Positions 18,951-26,398 of a stretch of DNA of 64,000 bases are shown here, piece by piece. The translations under genes and the position numbers were made by a program. The notes under the pieces are model-generated. The model was not told where the DNA came from, ran no database searches, and saw only the letters and a program-made list of their open reading frames with translations. Origin of the DNA: CABZJG01 sp902512685 (GTDB lineage Bacteria > Pseudomonadota > Alphaproteobacteria > Rhodobacterales > Rhodobacteraceae); the NCBI GenBank assembly GCA_051201605.1, contig CP179201.1, positions 372,001 through 436,000 of the forward strand, given 5' to 3'. How positions within the stretch are numbered: position 1 is the stretch's first letter; each line of letters opens with the position of its first letter.

Positions 18951-18953
18951 AAT

Positions 18954-19574
18954 CTATGCCCCTTTTGAAAAATGAGATGTGCCCAGCAATAGGCCGTAAA
19001 TTATAAAACAAACCGCCAAAATTCGACGGACATATGTATTTAGCACAGCACTGAGCGCCGTCCGCCCAAGGCCTGCGCCCAATGCGCAATAGCTCACATA
19101 GCTCAAGGTGGTCAGGCTGAGCGCGGTAGGCACAATCGCCCACATCTGCGAGATTACGGGCAGGTCGGGTTGAATAAACTGGCTGAACGCCGCCAGATAA
19201 CCGGCGACTGATTTGGGGTTGATTGTGGCGATCATAAACGCCTTCAGATACAGCTGCTGGCTGTCGGGCATTTGCGATGCCACCGGCTGACCGGCCATGC
19301 GCCAGCCGCGGATGCCGAGATAAATCAAAAACCCTGCCCCGATCCATTTCAACACCAAAAAAGCCATCGGAGAGGCGGCGATCAGTGCTGTGATCCCAAA
19401 CGCCGAGAGGGCAAGAAACAAGCTGGCCTGGGTTAGGATCGCCGCCACGCAAATCAGTGCGCGCCGAAACCCATAGGACATGGCCACCGAGATGCAGTTG
19501 ACGGCATTCGGCCCCGGGGTGGTGACAAAAAGCGCCCAAAAGCTGGCAAAGATGATCCACGCCTCAATACTCAT
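18954..19574 (-). CDS. LysE/RhtB family exporter, second copy
   Basis: A 206-residue polytopic membrane protein with the LysE motif TTPGPNAVNCISVAMSYGFRRA near residues 19-40 and INPKSVAGYLAAFSQF near residue 117. It differs substantially from the other LysE gene in the operon, so it is not a recent duplicate and likely exports another solute. It is 7 bases after the Xre-cupin regulator, a pairing typical of LysE exporters controlled by the adjacent regulator. Confidence 0.88.
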   Translation of the reverse strand: MSIEAWIIFASFWALFVTTPGPNAVNCISVAMSYGFRRALICVAAILTQASLFLALSAFGITALIAASPMAFLVLKWIGAGFLIYLGIRGWRMAGQPVASQMPDSQQLYLKAFMIATINPKSVAGYLAAFSQFIQPDLPVISQMWAIVPTALSLTTLSYVSYCALGAGLGRTALSAVLNTYVRRILAVCFIIYGLLLGTSHFSKGA

Positions 19575-19581
19575 CTGCGCC

Positions 19582-20154
19582 TCAATAGACCGGCGGTGCG
19601 ATCACCCAGATCGCAACCGCTGGCTCTTGATAGGGGTTGGCATATTGAAACGGCTCGCCGCGGATGCGGAAGCTGTCGCCGGGGTAAATGGTAAAGGTTT
19701 TGTCTGCAATTTTCAGATCAAGCTGGCCGGACATCAGATAGCCCACTTCCTGCGTTGGGCGGGTAACGGGGGTTTCAAGCTTTGCGCCGGGCTCAAACGT
19801 CGAATGCACCACTTCAAAGTCATCGGTTAGATCGGGGGACAGCAGCTCTTCTACCAGTCCCGCCTCATTTGATCCGATGGGCCGGCGTGCGCCTTTGCGC
19901 ACCACAAAACCGGCCTCTTGCGGGGCGGCTTTGGCTTGGCCAAAAAGCATCGATATGGGAATATCAAGCGCTTTGGCAAGATCACGCAGATCATTGATCG
20001 ATGGCTCGGACAGATCGCGTTCGACCTGCGATAGCCAGCCGACAGACTTTCCGACCGCCTCTGCCAGATCGCTCAGCGTCAGCCCCCGCGATTTTCTCAG
20101 CGAGCGCAGATCTGCGCCAAGGCTGTCAAGAAGGGTGAGGTTTAATGCGGACAT
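19582..20154 (-). CDS. Xre family regulator with C-terminal cupin domain
   Basis: A 190-residue regulator: residues 9-65 form an Xre helix-turn-helix (LRSLRKSRGLTLSDLAEAVG, then VGWLSQVERDLSEPS), and residues 110-185 form a cupin sensor domain with the EVGYLMSGQLDLKI and YPGDSFRIRGEPFQYANP strands. Such proteins commonly autoregulate and control adjacent amino-acid or amine catabolism and export. It is the first gene of the eight-gene minus-strand operon, and a perfect inverted repeat lies 23-60 bases upstream of its start. The effector is likely a small pathway metabolite. Confidence 0.92.
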   Translation of the reverse strand: MSALNLTLLDSLGADLRSLRKSRGLTLSDLAEAVGKSVGWLSQVERDLSEPSINDLRDLAKALDIPISMLFGQAKAAPQEAGFVVRKGARRPIGSNEAGLVEELLSPDLTDDFEVVHSTFEPGAKLETPVTRPTQEVGYLMSGQLDLKIADKTFTIYPGDSFRIRGEPFQYANPYQEPAVAIWVIAPPVY

Positions 20155-20176
20155 GGGGCTTTCGTGAAAATAGAAG

Positions 20177-20214
20177 TGATTTTTTCACCGTGAAGCGAGT
20201 CTGTGAAAAAATCA
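20177..20214. promoter_or_regulatory. Perfect 12-bp inverted repeat, probable operator of the Xre-cupin operon
   Basis: TGATTTTTTCAC at 20177-20188 and its exact reverse complement GTGAAAAAATCA at 20203-20214 are 14 bases apart. Further GTGAA half-sites lie at 20164 and 20190. The array sits between the regulator start (20154) and divergent rluA (20299), the place expected for autoregulation. Protein binding is inference. Confidence 0.6.
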
Positions 20215-20298
20215 AGCAAAATTTCATGCCCTTACCGTCAAAAATGCGCCATTTGTTAGCATAGACAGCGCCGCGTCATCGCGCTATGCAACGCGCCT

Positions 20299-20946
20299 AT
20301 GCAGACACCCTATGATCCGCCCACAGGCCCGCTGAGTATTTTGCACGAAGACCGCGAGTTGGTGGCGGTTGAAAAACCCGCTGGGCTTTTGTCGGTGCCG
20401 GGGCGCGGTGCGGATCTGTCCGATTGCCTGCTGGCCCGTGTTCAACTGGCGTTTCCTGATGCGTTGCTGGCGCACCGGCTCGACCGCGATACATCGGGGG
20501 TGATGGTTTTTGCGCTGACCGCCCATGCGCAGCGGCATCTGTCGATGCAGTTTGAAACCCGCATAACGAAAAAAACCTATGTGGCGCGTGTGGCGGGTGA
20601 AGTGGCGGAAAAATCTGGTGAAATTGATTTGCCGCTGATTGTCGATTGGCCCAACCGGCCGCGCCAGATGGTGTGCCATGAGACGGGAAAGCCTGCGGTT
20701 ACGGAATGGAAAGTGATTAAAACCGGCGGCGGTGAAACCCGTCTGCGCCTGACGCCCAAAACCGGCCGTTCGCATCAGCTGCGGGTGCATTGCCTTTCCA
20801 TCGGCCATCCCATTCTGGGCGATCCGCTTTATGCACCGGAAACCGCAGGTGCACATGCACGGATGATGCTGCACTCAGAAGAGCTGCGCATCAACCACCC
20901 CGAAAACGGCCGCGGCATGAAGTTCCGCGCCAAAGCGCCGTTTTAG
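20299..20946 (+). CDS. rluA: RluA family pseudouridine synthase
   Basis: A 215-residue single-domain enzyme that isomerises uridine to pseudouridine in RNA. The catalytic Asp is in AHRLDRDTSGVMVFA near residue 64, followed by KKTYVARVAGEV and the RNA-binding KTGRSHQLRVHC motif near residue 155. It lacks an S4 domain and has the short length of RluA, which modifies 23S rRNA and some tRNAs, so I assign rluA rather than rluC or rluD. It is convergent with dnaE2, with 85 unremarkable bases between them. Confidence 0.88.
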   Translation: MQTPYDPPTGPLSILHEDRELVAVEKPAGLLSVPGRGADLSDCLLARVQLAFPDALLAHRLDRDTSGVMVFALTAHAQRHLSMQFETRITKKTYVARVAGEVAEKSGEIDLPLIVDWPNRPRQMVCHETGKPAVTEWKVIKTGGGETRLRLTPKTGRSHQLRVHCLSIGHPILGDPLYAPETAGAHARMMLHSEELRINHPENGRGMKFRAKAPF

Positions 20947-21031
20947 GGGCTTGGAAAAATAAAATGGTGCAAGTGAACGGTTAGGGGTCGTAGAAATATC
21001 ATGGCCTTAGATTATTCGCCTCAAATTCCCC

Positions 21032-23956
21032 CTAAAATGAATTTGCCTCGTCTTTAGCGCAGGCCGCTGCCTTTGATGGCGGAGTTAGAATATGGCGCAG
21101 CAGCGCGACCGGATGGGCGCGCAGGCTGAGGCGCATGGAAACATAGTCTTCGACCACTTCTTCACCAAGGCTCATCTTGGGCAAATGCGCGGCCGGCTCA
21201 TCAATGCCTTCGCCGTCCATATCACCGGCAAACAGCGGCAAGGGCGCTTCGGCGGTGATGGCCTTGACCTGCCACAGCGCTTCGCGGCGGCTTAGGCGCA
21301 GATCGGCAAAGGCATCTGCCTCGGCCAGCCGCGCGAGCACCACTGGCGGCGTGCCGGCGCGGCGCCAGACATCTTCGGCCGAGCGGTAGCCATTGCCGCG
21401 CGCAGCGCTGATCCAGACCGCATCATCTTCGCGCAGGCCTTTGATCTGGCGAAACCCGAGCCGCAGCGCCAGCCCGCCGCGCCCGTCCGGTTCCATCACA
21501 TTGTCCCAATAGCTGTCGTTGATGGCCACGCCGCGCACTTCAACCCCATGCGCGCGCGCATCGCGCACAATCTGGGCCGGGGCGTAAAACCCCATCGGCT
21601 GGGAATTGAGCAGCGCGCAGGCGAAAATGTCCGGATGATGGCATTTGATCCAGGCACTGGCATAGACCAGCAGCGCAAAGCTGGCCGCATGACTTTCGGG
21701 AAACCCGTAAGAGCCAAAGCCTTCGATTTGAGAAAAGCAGCGCTGTGCAAAATCGACGTCATAGCCGTTGCGCCGCATGCCGCGCAAAAAGCGGTTTTTA
21801 AATTCGCTGACATTGCCGTGTTTTTTAAACGTGGCAAGGGAGCGGCGCAGCCGGTCGGCCTCATCGGGGGTAAAGCCGGCTCCGATGATGGCGATCTGCA
21901 TCGCCTGTTCCTGAAACAGCGGCACGCCCAGAGTTTTGCCCAGCACCTTGCCCAATGCGTCCGAGGGAAATTCAACCGCTTCTTCACCGTTGCGCCGCCG
22001 GATATAGGGATGCACCATATCACCCTGGATGGGGCCGGGGCGCACGATGGCCACTTCGATCACCAAATCATAAAAACAGCGCGGCCGCATGCGCGGCAGA
22101 AAATTCATCTGTGCGCGGCTTTCCACCTGAAACACCCCGACGCTGTCGGCGCGGCACAGCATATCATAGGTTTTGGAATCCTCAGGCGGCAGAGAGCTCA
22201 GCGAATAATCTATCCCCAGATGCGAGCGCATCAGATCAAAGGATTTGCGCAGACAGGTCAGCATCCCAAGGCTGAGCACATCAACCTTAAGGATCCCCAG
22301 CGCGTCGATGTCGTCCTTGTCCCAGCAAATAACGGTACGGTCTTCCATTGTGGCGTTTTCGATGGGCACCAGTTCATCAAGCCGGCCTTCGGTGATGATA
22401 AAGCCGCCCACATGCTGGCTTAGATGACGTGGAAAGCCGATAATTTCGTTCATCAGCTCAAAGGTTTGCGCCAGCCGTCGGTCATCGGGGTCAAGCCCCA
22501 CTTCGGCCAAGCGCTGCCGGTGCGTGGCGCGGTTGCCAAATCCGCCCCAAAGCTGCCCAGAAAGCGCGGCCACCGTATCCTGAGAAAGCCCCATGGCCAT
22601 CCCCACCTCACGGATGGCGCGTTTGACGCGGTAATGGATCACCGTGGCGCAGAGCCCTGCGCGGTGGCGGCCATAGCGCGCATAGATATGCTGGATCACC
22701 TCTTCGCGGCGCTCATGTTCGAAATCAACATCAATGTCGGGCGGCTCGTCGCGGGCCTCAGAGACAAAGCGCTCGAACACCATGGTGCCGATCTCGGGGC
22801 TGACCGAGGTGACCCCCAAAGCATAGCACACCACCGAATTGGCGGCCGAGCCGCGCCCCTGACATAAGATGCCCCTGTCCCGGGCAAATTTAACAATATC
22901 GCGGACGGTCAGGAAATAGGGTTCATATTTGAGCTTGGCGATCAATTGCAGCTCATGCTCTAGCATTGCGCGCACCCGCTTGGACGCGCCATCCGGATAG
23001 CGCCAGTTCAGCCCCGCATAGGCGAGGCGCCTCAACCGCTCTGTCGGGGTTTCATTGCCGCTCAACTCGGCTGGGTACTCATAGCGCAGCTCGTCCAGCG
23101 AGAAGGTCAGGGTGTGTGCCAAAGTGCTGCTGCGCTCCACCGCATCCGGATAGGCTTTGAAAAGAAGCAGCATTTCCGCCTCAGAGCGCAGACGCTGTTC
23201 GGCATTTGCCAGCGCTGCCCGGCCCAGCTGATCGACACGGGTGCTGGTGCGGATCGCGGTCAGCACATCGGCCAACCGGCGGCGGCGGCCATGATGCATC
23301 AGCGGCTGGGCGCTGGCGATTGTTTTAAGGCCAAGGGTCTTTGCCGCCGCAGCGATCTGATCAAAGCGAAGCTGATCCTGCCCGTCATAGCAGGGGGACA
23401 TGAGCAGATAGATCTGCCCGTCAAGGCGGCGCGTCAGCTGTTGTGCGGCGCGCCACCACTTTTGCGCGCCGCCGGCAATCGGCAGCGCGTGCGGCGGGTG
23501 CAGCAAAAACACCAGCCCTTCTGCCCGATCATGAAGGTCGCTGAGCCTCAGCTGGCAGGTGCCTTTCGCCACCCGCAGCCGGCCTTTGGATATTAACCGG
23601 CAGAGGTTTGCCCAGCCGCAACGATTTTGGGCCAGTGCGGTTAAAGTTATGCCCTCTTGAAACATCAGCTGCGCCGCCGGGATTAGACGGGGGATGTTGG
23701 TGATATCTGCGGAAGGCGGCGGCGCGATATGCGCCGGTCGCGGTGGCCCATGTTCGGGTGCGGCTTGCCGCGCTGCCACCAGCCGCGCAATGTTGCGCGC
23801 TTCGCTATGCGCGCGCACAATGCCAGAAACCGAATTTTCATCGGCAATGGCAAGCGCCGGCATGCCCAAAAGCGCCGCCCGCGCGATATATTCTTCGGGA
23901 TGCGAGGCGCCTTTGAGAAAGCTGAAATTAGAAGTGGCAGACAGTTCGGCAAACAT
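21032..23956 (-). CDS. dnaE2: Error-prone DNA polymerase DnaE2 (ImuC), C-terminally truncated
   Basis: C-family polymerase for damage-induced mutagenesis. The 974 residues begin with the DnaE2 signature FAELSATSNFSFLKGASHPEE and a PHP domain; the polymerase core has GRGSAANSVVCYALG near 365, catalytic aspartates in PPDIDVDFEHERREE near 405, and FPESHAASFALLVYASAW near 752. The helix-hairpin-helix region runs to about 900. The protein stops after YVSMRLSLRAHPVALLRHIL plus about 20 residues, whereas family members continue with an OB-fold of roughly 100 residues. No remnant of that domain is visible downstream. Partner genes imuA and imuB are absent from this window. A LexA box precedes it, so it is probably SOS-induced. 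Confidence 0.9.
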   Translation of the reverse strand: MFAELSATSNFSFLKGASHPEEYIARAALLGMPALAIADENSVSGIVRAHSEARNIARLVAARQAAPEHGPPRPAHIAPPPSADITNIPRLIPAAQLMFQEGITLTALAQNRCGWANLCRLISKGRLRVAKGTCQLRLSDLHDRAEGLVFLLHPPHALPIAGGAQKWWRAAQQLTRRLDGQIYLLMSPCYDGQDQLRFDQIAAAAKTLGLKTIASAQPLMHHGRRRRLADVLTAIRTSTRVDQLGRAALANAEQRLRSEAEMLLLFKAYPDAVERSSTLAHTLTFSLDELRYEYPAELSGNETPTERLRRLAYAGLNWRYPDGASKRVRAMLEHELQLIAKLKYEPYFLTVRDIVKFARDRGILCQGRGSAANSVVCYALGVTSVSPEIGTMVFERFVSEARDEPPDIDVDFEHERREEVIQHIYARYGRHRAGLCATVIHYRVKRAIREVGMAMGLSQDTVAALSGQLWGGFGNRATHRQRLAEVGLDPDDRRLAQTFELMNEIIGFPRHLSQHVGGFIITEGRLDELVPIENATMEDRTVICWDKDDIDALGILKVDVLSLGMLTCLRKSFDLMRSHLGIDYSLSSLPPEDSKTYDMLCRADSVGVFQVESRAQMNFLPRMRPRCFYDLVIEVAIVRPGPIQGDMVHPYIRRRNGEEAVEFPSDALGKVLGKTLGVPLFQEQAMQIAIIGAGFTPDEADRLRRSLATFKKHGNVSEFKNRFLRGMRRNGYDVDFAQRCFSQIEGFGSYGFPESHAASFALLVYASAWIKCHHPDIFACALLNSQPMGFYAPAQIVRDARAHGVEVRGVAINDSYWDNVMEPDGRGGLALRLGFRQIKGLREDDAVWISAARGNGYRSAEDVWRRAGTPPVVLARLAEADAFADLRLSRREALWQVKAITAEAPLPLFAGDMDGEGIDEPAAHLPKMSLGEEVVEDYVSMRLSLRAHPVALLRHILTPPSKAAACAKDEANSF

Positions 23957-23970
23957 ACACAGTAATATAT

Positions 23971-23985
23971 GTTCTTGTTTTGTTC
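23971..23985. promoter_or_regulatory. LexA box (alphaproteobacterial SOS operator)
   Basis: GTTCTTGTTTTGTTC matches the direct-repeat operator GTTC-N7-GTTC described for alphaproteobacterial LexA. It lies 15 bases upstream of the dnaE2 ATG, where bound LexA would block initiation. Confidence 0.8.
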
Positions 23986-24055
23986 TTTACTACTGATTCT
24001 TTGCGATAGGGCGCATGAGCTGCGTTTATGCTGCGGCTGATTTGTACAGGCTGGT

Positions 24056-24397
24056 CTAGGTCACAGACCGGATCAATTTGCGTTCCAGCACCCGCAGCAC
24101 CGTTTTTAAGTCCTGACCGCGTTTCAGCACCTGCCCATCCACACCGATCACCGCATATTGGCCTTGACGTCCGCGCAGGCGAGGGCGCTTTTCAATGCGG
24201 TAAAGCGGGTGTTCAGCCGTGCGGCGAAACACTGAAAACACCGCCACATCGCGCAGGCTTGATATGCCATAGTCGCGCCATTCACCGGCGGCCACCATGC
24301 GGCCATAGAGAGACAAAATGATATTGAGTTCGGGGCGTTGAAAAGACACTGTTTCTGCGGAAGGGGGATGCGTCGAAAATGCAGAATAATTGCTCAT
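24056..24397 (-). CDS. DUF2794 family protein
   Basis: A 113-residue protein of an alphaproteobacterial family of unknown function. The core VSFQRPELNIILSLYGRMVAAGEWRDYGIS, followed by AVFSVFRRTAEHPLYRIEKRP, is highly characteristic. No transmembrane or signal segment is present; the protein is basic. It lies directly upstream of dnaE2 on the same strand with a 99-base gap that contains the LexA box, so dnaE2 probably has its own promoter. No function can be assigned. Confidence 0.85.
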   Translation of the reverse strand: MSNYSAFSTHPPSAETVSFQRPELNIILSLYGRMVAAGEWRDYGISSLRDVAVFSVFRRTAEHPLYRIEKRPRLRGRQGQYAVIGVDGQVLKRGQDLKTVLRVLERKLIRSVT

Positions 24398-24465
24398 ACA
24401 AATAGAATTGCTAAGATTGCGCTGTAAATCAAGGCGTTTGATGCAGTTGCCCGCAAAAACATGGG

Positions 24466-24506
24466 TGAAAAAAACAACACCGCCCCTAATTTACATCGGG
24501 GCGGTG
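24466..24506 (-). terminator. Rho-independent terminator of the purine permease gene
   Basis: A perfect 9-bp stem, CACCGCCCC at 24478-24486 and GGGGCGGTG at 24498-24506, with an 11-base loop. Read on the minus strand the stem is followed by TTGTTTTTTT. It lies just beyond the permease stop and fits an intrinsic terminator for the puuE-allA-permease unit. Confidence 0.9.
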
Positions 24507-24529
24507 CCGTTAAATCCGATGAAGCAGAC

Positions 24530-25855
24530 TTAGCTTTCTACATCTTCGGGGAGGATTTGGTTTAGCACGATGGCCAAGAACGCCGTTGGCGCAACAGCGG
24601 ATGTGGCCAGCGTTTTCCAGATGCCGGGCAGGTATTGCACTGCTGACGGTACCAGATTAAGCCCTAGACCCACGGTCAGCGAAATGGCGATGATTACCAT
24701 ATTGCGGCGTGTCATTTTCACTTCTGACAGCACATTCATGCCGGCCGCGGCCACCATTCCAAACATCACGATCACACCGCCGCCGAGCACCGGCATGGGC
24801 ATGGAGGCAATAAGCGCACCGATTTTTGGCAGCAATCCGCAAATCACCATGATGAGACCAGCAATGGAGACCACATGGCGGCTCATAACGCCAGTCATGC
24901 CGACGATACCGACGTTTTGGCTAAACGAGGTATTGGGAAGCCCGCCGAAAACACCGGCTATGGCAGTACCCAGGCCATCCGCGTAGGTTGCGCCGGAAAT
25001 TTCTTCGTCTGTGGCGTCCCGTCCTGCGCCGGCTTTGGTTGTGGCAGAGGCGTCGCCAACGGTTTCTACCGCCGAGACAATGGATACCAAGGTCACGCCG
25101 ATAACGGCGCCAAGGTTAAACTCTAACCCGTAGGGCATGACCTGCAAGCCGATGATCCAGCTGGCTTTGGCAACCCCGCCAAAAGACACCATACCCAAGA
25201 TAAATGCGAGGATATAACCGGCGACAATACCGATCAAAATGGCGGCATTGGATAGCATGCCTGTGGTGCGGAATTTGCACACAAGCGCCACAATGATCAC
25301 AGTCAGCGCCACGGCCCAATGCTTCATGGACCCAAAGCTGTCAGCGTTCATTTGGAAATCGGCTGCGCCGCCCGCGGCATATTTAATACCCACCGGAATA
25401 AGATAGAGACCAATGGCCAAAATGACCAAGCCGGTCACCAGTGGCGGGAACCAGCTGCGGATCGAGCTGATGACCGAGCCCAGCGCAAAATGGATAATCC
25501 CTGCAATGACGCATGAGGTCAGCGCCACGCCCAATCCTTGGGTTGCGGCAATACCGGCCAGCACACCCACAAAGGCAAAGCTGGTACCCTGCATAATTGG
25601 AAGACGCGCGCCCACCGGGCCAAAACCCATGGTCTGGAACAAGGTGGCAATCCCGGCAAACAGCATGGCCATCTGGATTAAATAGACCTGCTCGGCGCCG
25701 CCAAAGGCCAAACCGGCCGCACCGGCGACAATCACCGACGGCGTCACGTTTGAGGCAAACATCGCCAGAACGTGCTGTAGTCCCAAGGGGACAGCTTCGC
25801 CCATCGGGGGGGTTATATTCGGGTCAGCGTACCCGCTGGATGTTGTTTCACTCAT
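24530..25855 (-). CDS. NCS2 family purine (xanthine/urate-type) permease
   Basis: A 441-residue polytopic transporter of the nucleobase:cation symporter-2 family. It begins with GLQHVLAMFASNVTPSVIVAGAAG, the conserved first helix, and contains the family motif near residue 300 (GLGTAIAGVFGGLPNTSFSQNVGIVGMTGV), including the NTSFSQNVG segment that separates purine from uracil carriers. Neighbouring urate and allantoin genes make urate or xanthine the likely substrate. It lies 60 bases downstream of allA on the same strand, with inverted repeats in the gap, so it may have its own promoter as well as readthrough. Confidence 0.9.
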   Translation of the reverse strand: MSETTSSGYADPNITPPMGEAVPLGLQHVLAMFASNVTPSVIVAGAAGLAFGGAEQVYLIQMAMLFAGIATLFQTMGFGPVGARLPIMQGTSFAFVGVLAGIAATQGLGVALTSCVIAGIIHFALGSVISSIRSWFPPLVTGLVILAIGLYLIPVGIKYAAGGAADFQMNADSFGSMKHWAVALTVIIVALVCKFRTTGMLSNAAILIGIVAGYILAFILGMVSFGGVAKASWIIGLQVMPYGLEFNLGAVIGVTLVSIVSAVETVGDASATTKAGAGRDATDEEISGATYADGLGTAIAGVFGGLPNTSFSQNVGIVGMTGVMSRHVVSIAGLIMVICGLLPKIGALIASMPMPVLGGGVIVMFGMVAAAGMNVLSEVKMTRRNMVIIAISLTVGLGLNLVPSAVQYLPGIWKTLATSAVAPTAFLAIVLNQILPEDVES

Positions 25856-25870
25856 GTTTCTCTCCTAGTT

Positions 25871-25893
25871 GTTGGATTTTACCAACGGTTGGT
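25871..25893. promoter_or_regulatory. Overlapping inverted repeats upstream of the purine permease
   Basis: ACCAACGGTTGGT at 25881-25893 is a perfect 6+1+6 inverted repeat, and GTTGG (25871-25875) pairs with CCAAC (25882-25886). They lie 16-38 bases upstream of the permease ATG. An operator for the purine regulator is plausible; a weak hairpin attenuating readthrough from allA is the alternative. Confidence 0.4.
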
Positions 25894-25915
25894 TGATACA
25901 GTTTTATTGGTATTA

Positions 25916-26398
25916 TTATTGTATGTTGTAAGGTGTATCGAAGGTGAATTCTTCTAGGTTGTTGCCCTCTCCTATTCTGTCAATCACTGCAAAAAGGCCC
26001 GGCGCGTGAAGCGGTGTTAAAACCCCGTGCCAGATATTTCGGTGAAAATTGATGGCTTGACCAGGGCGGGATAGAAACGCCCGCACCTGATCTGGAACTC
26101 CACTATTGTCTTTTGCAGCGGTGATTAAAAACGGCGTGTCGGTCATTGGGATAAACGCCTGAGACCCTAGCGGGTGACGCTCCATCATATCCAGCTGATA
26201 GGGCAGGGCGCGCGGTGTTGCATCAAAGATATTAATCCCTGCACGGCCGGTTGTGAAATCCAGCTTTGCCCGATCATGATAGCGCCCGCATAGTCCTTGG
26301 TTGATCATCTGATCCGGGGCACCATCGCTGTCCAGAATATCGCCAAAGGGTGCAAACTCCTCGGCGCTCAGCGGCTCGGTGTAAATCACCCGGCTCAC
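25916..26398 (-). CDS. allA: Ureidoglycolate lyase
   Basis: AllA cleaves ureidoglycolate to glyoxylate and urea, the last step of ureide breakdown. The 160-residue cupin-like protein has EPLSAEEFAPFGDILD at the N-terminus, the MERHPLGSQAFIPM motif near residue 73, and RPGQAINFHRNIWHGVLTPL near residue 112, all family hallmarks. Its start overlaps the stop of the PuuE-UraD gene by 4 bases, so translation is coupled. Confidence 0.93.
   Translation of the reverse strand: MSRVIYTEPLSAEEFAPFGDILDSDGAPDQMINQGLCGRYHDRAKLDFTTGRAGINIFDATPRALPYQLDMMERHPLGSQAFIPMTDTPFLITAAKDNSGVPDQVRAFLSRPGQAINFHRNIWHGVLTPLHAPGLFAVIDRIGEGNNLEEFTFDTPYNIQ

Noticed and set aside
21548..22423. Long plus-strand open frame opposite dnaE2
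   Set aside because: Antisense shadow of a GC-rich coding region; its composition follows the dnaE2 codons and it has no recognisable domain.
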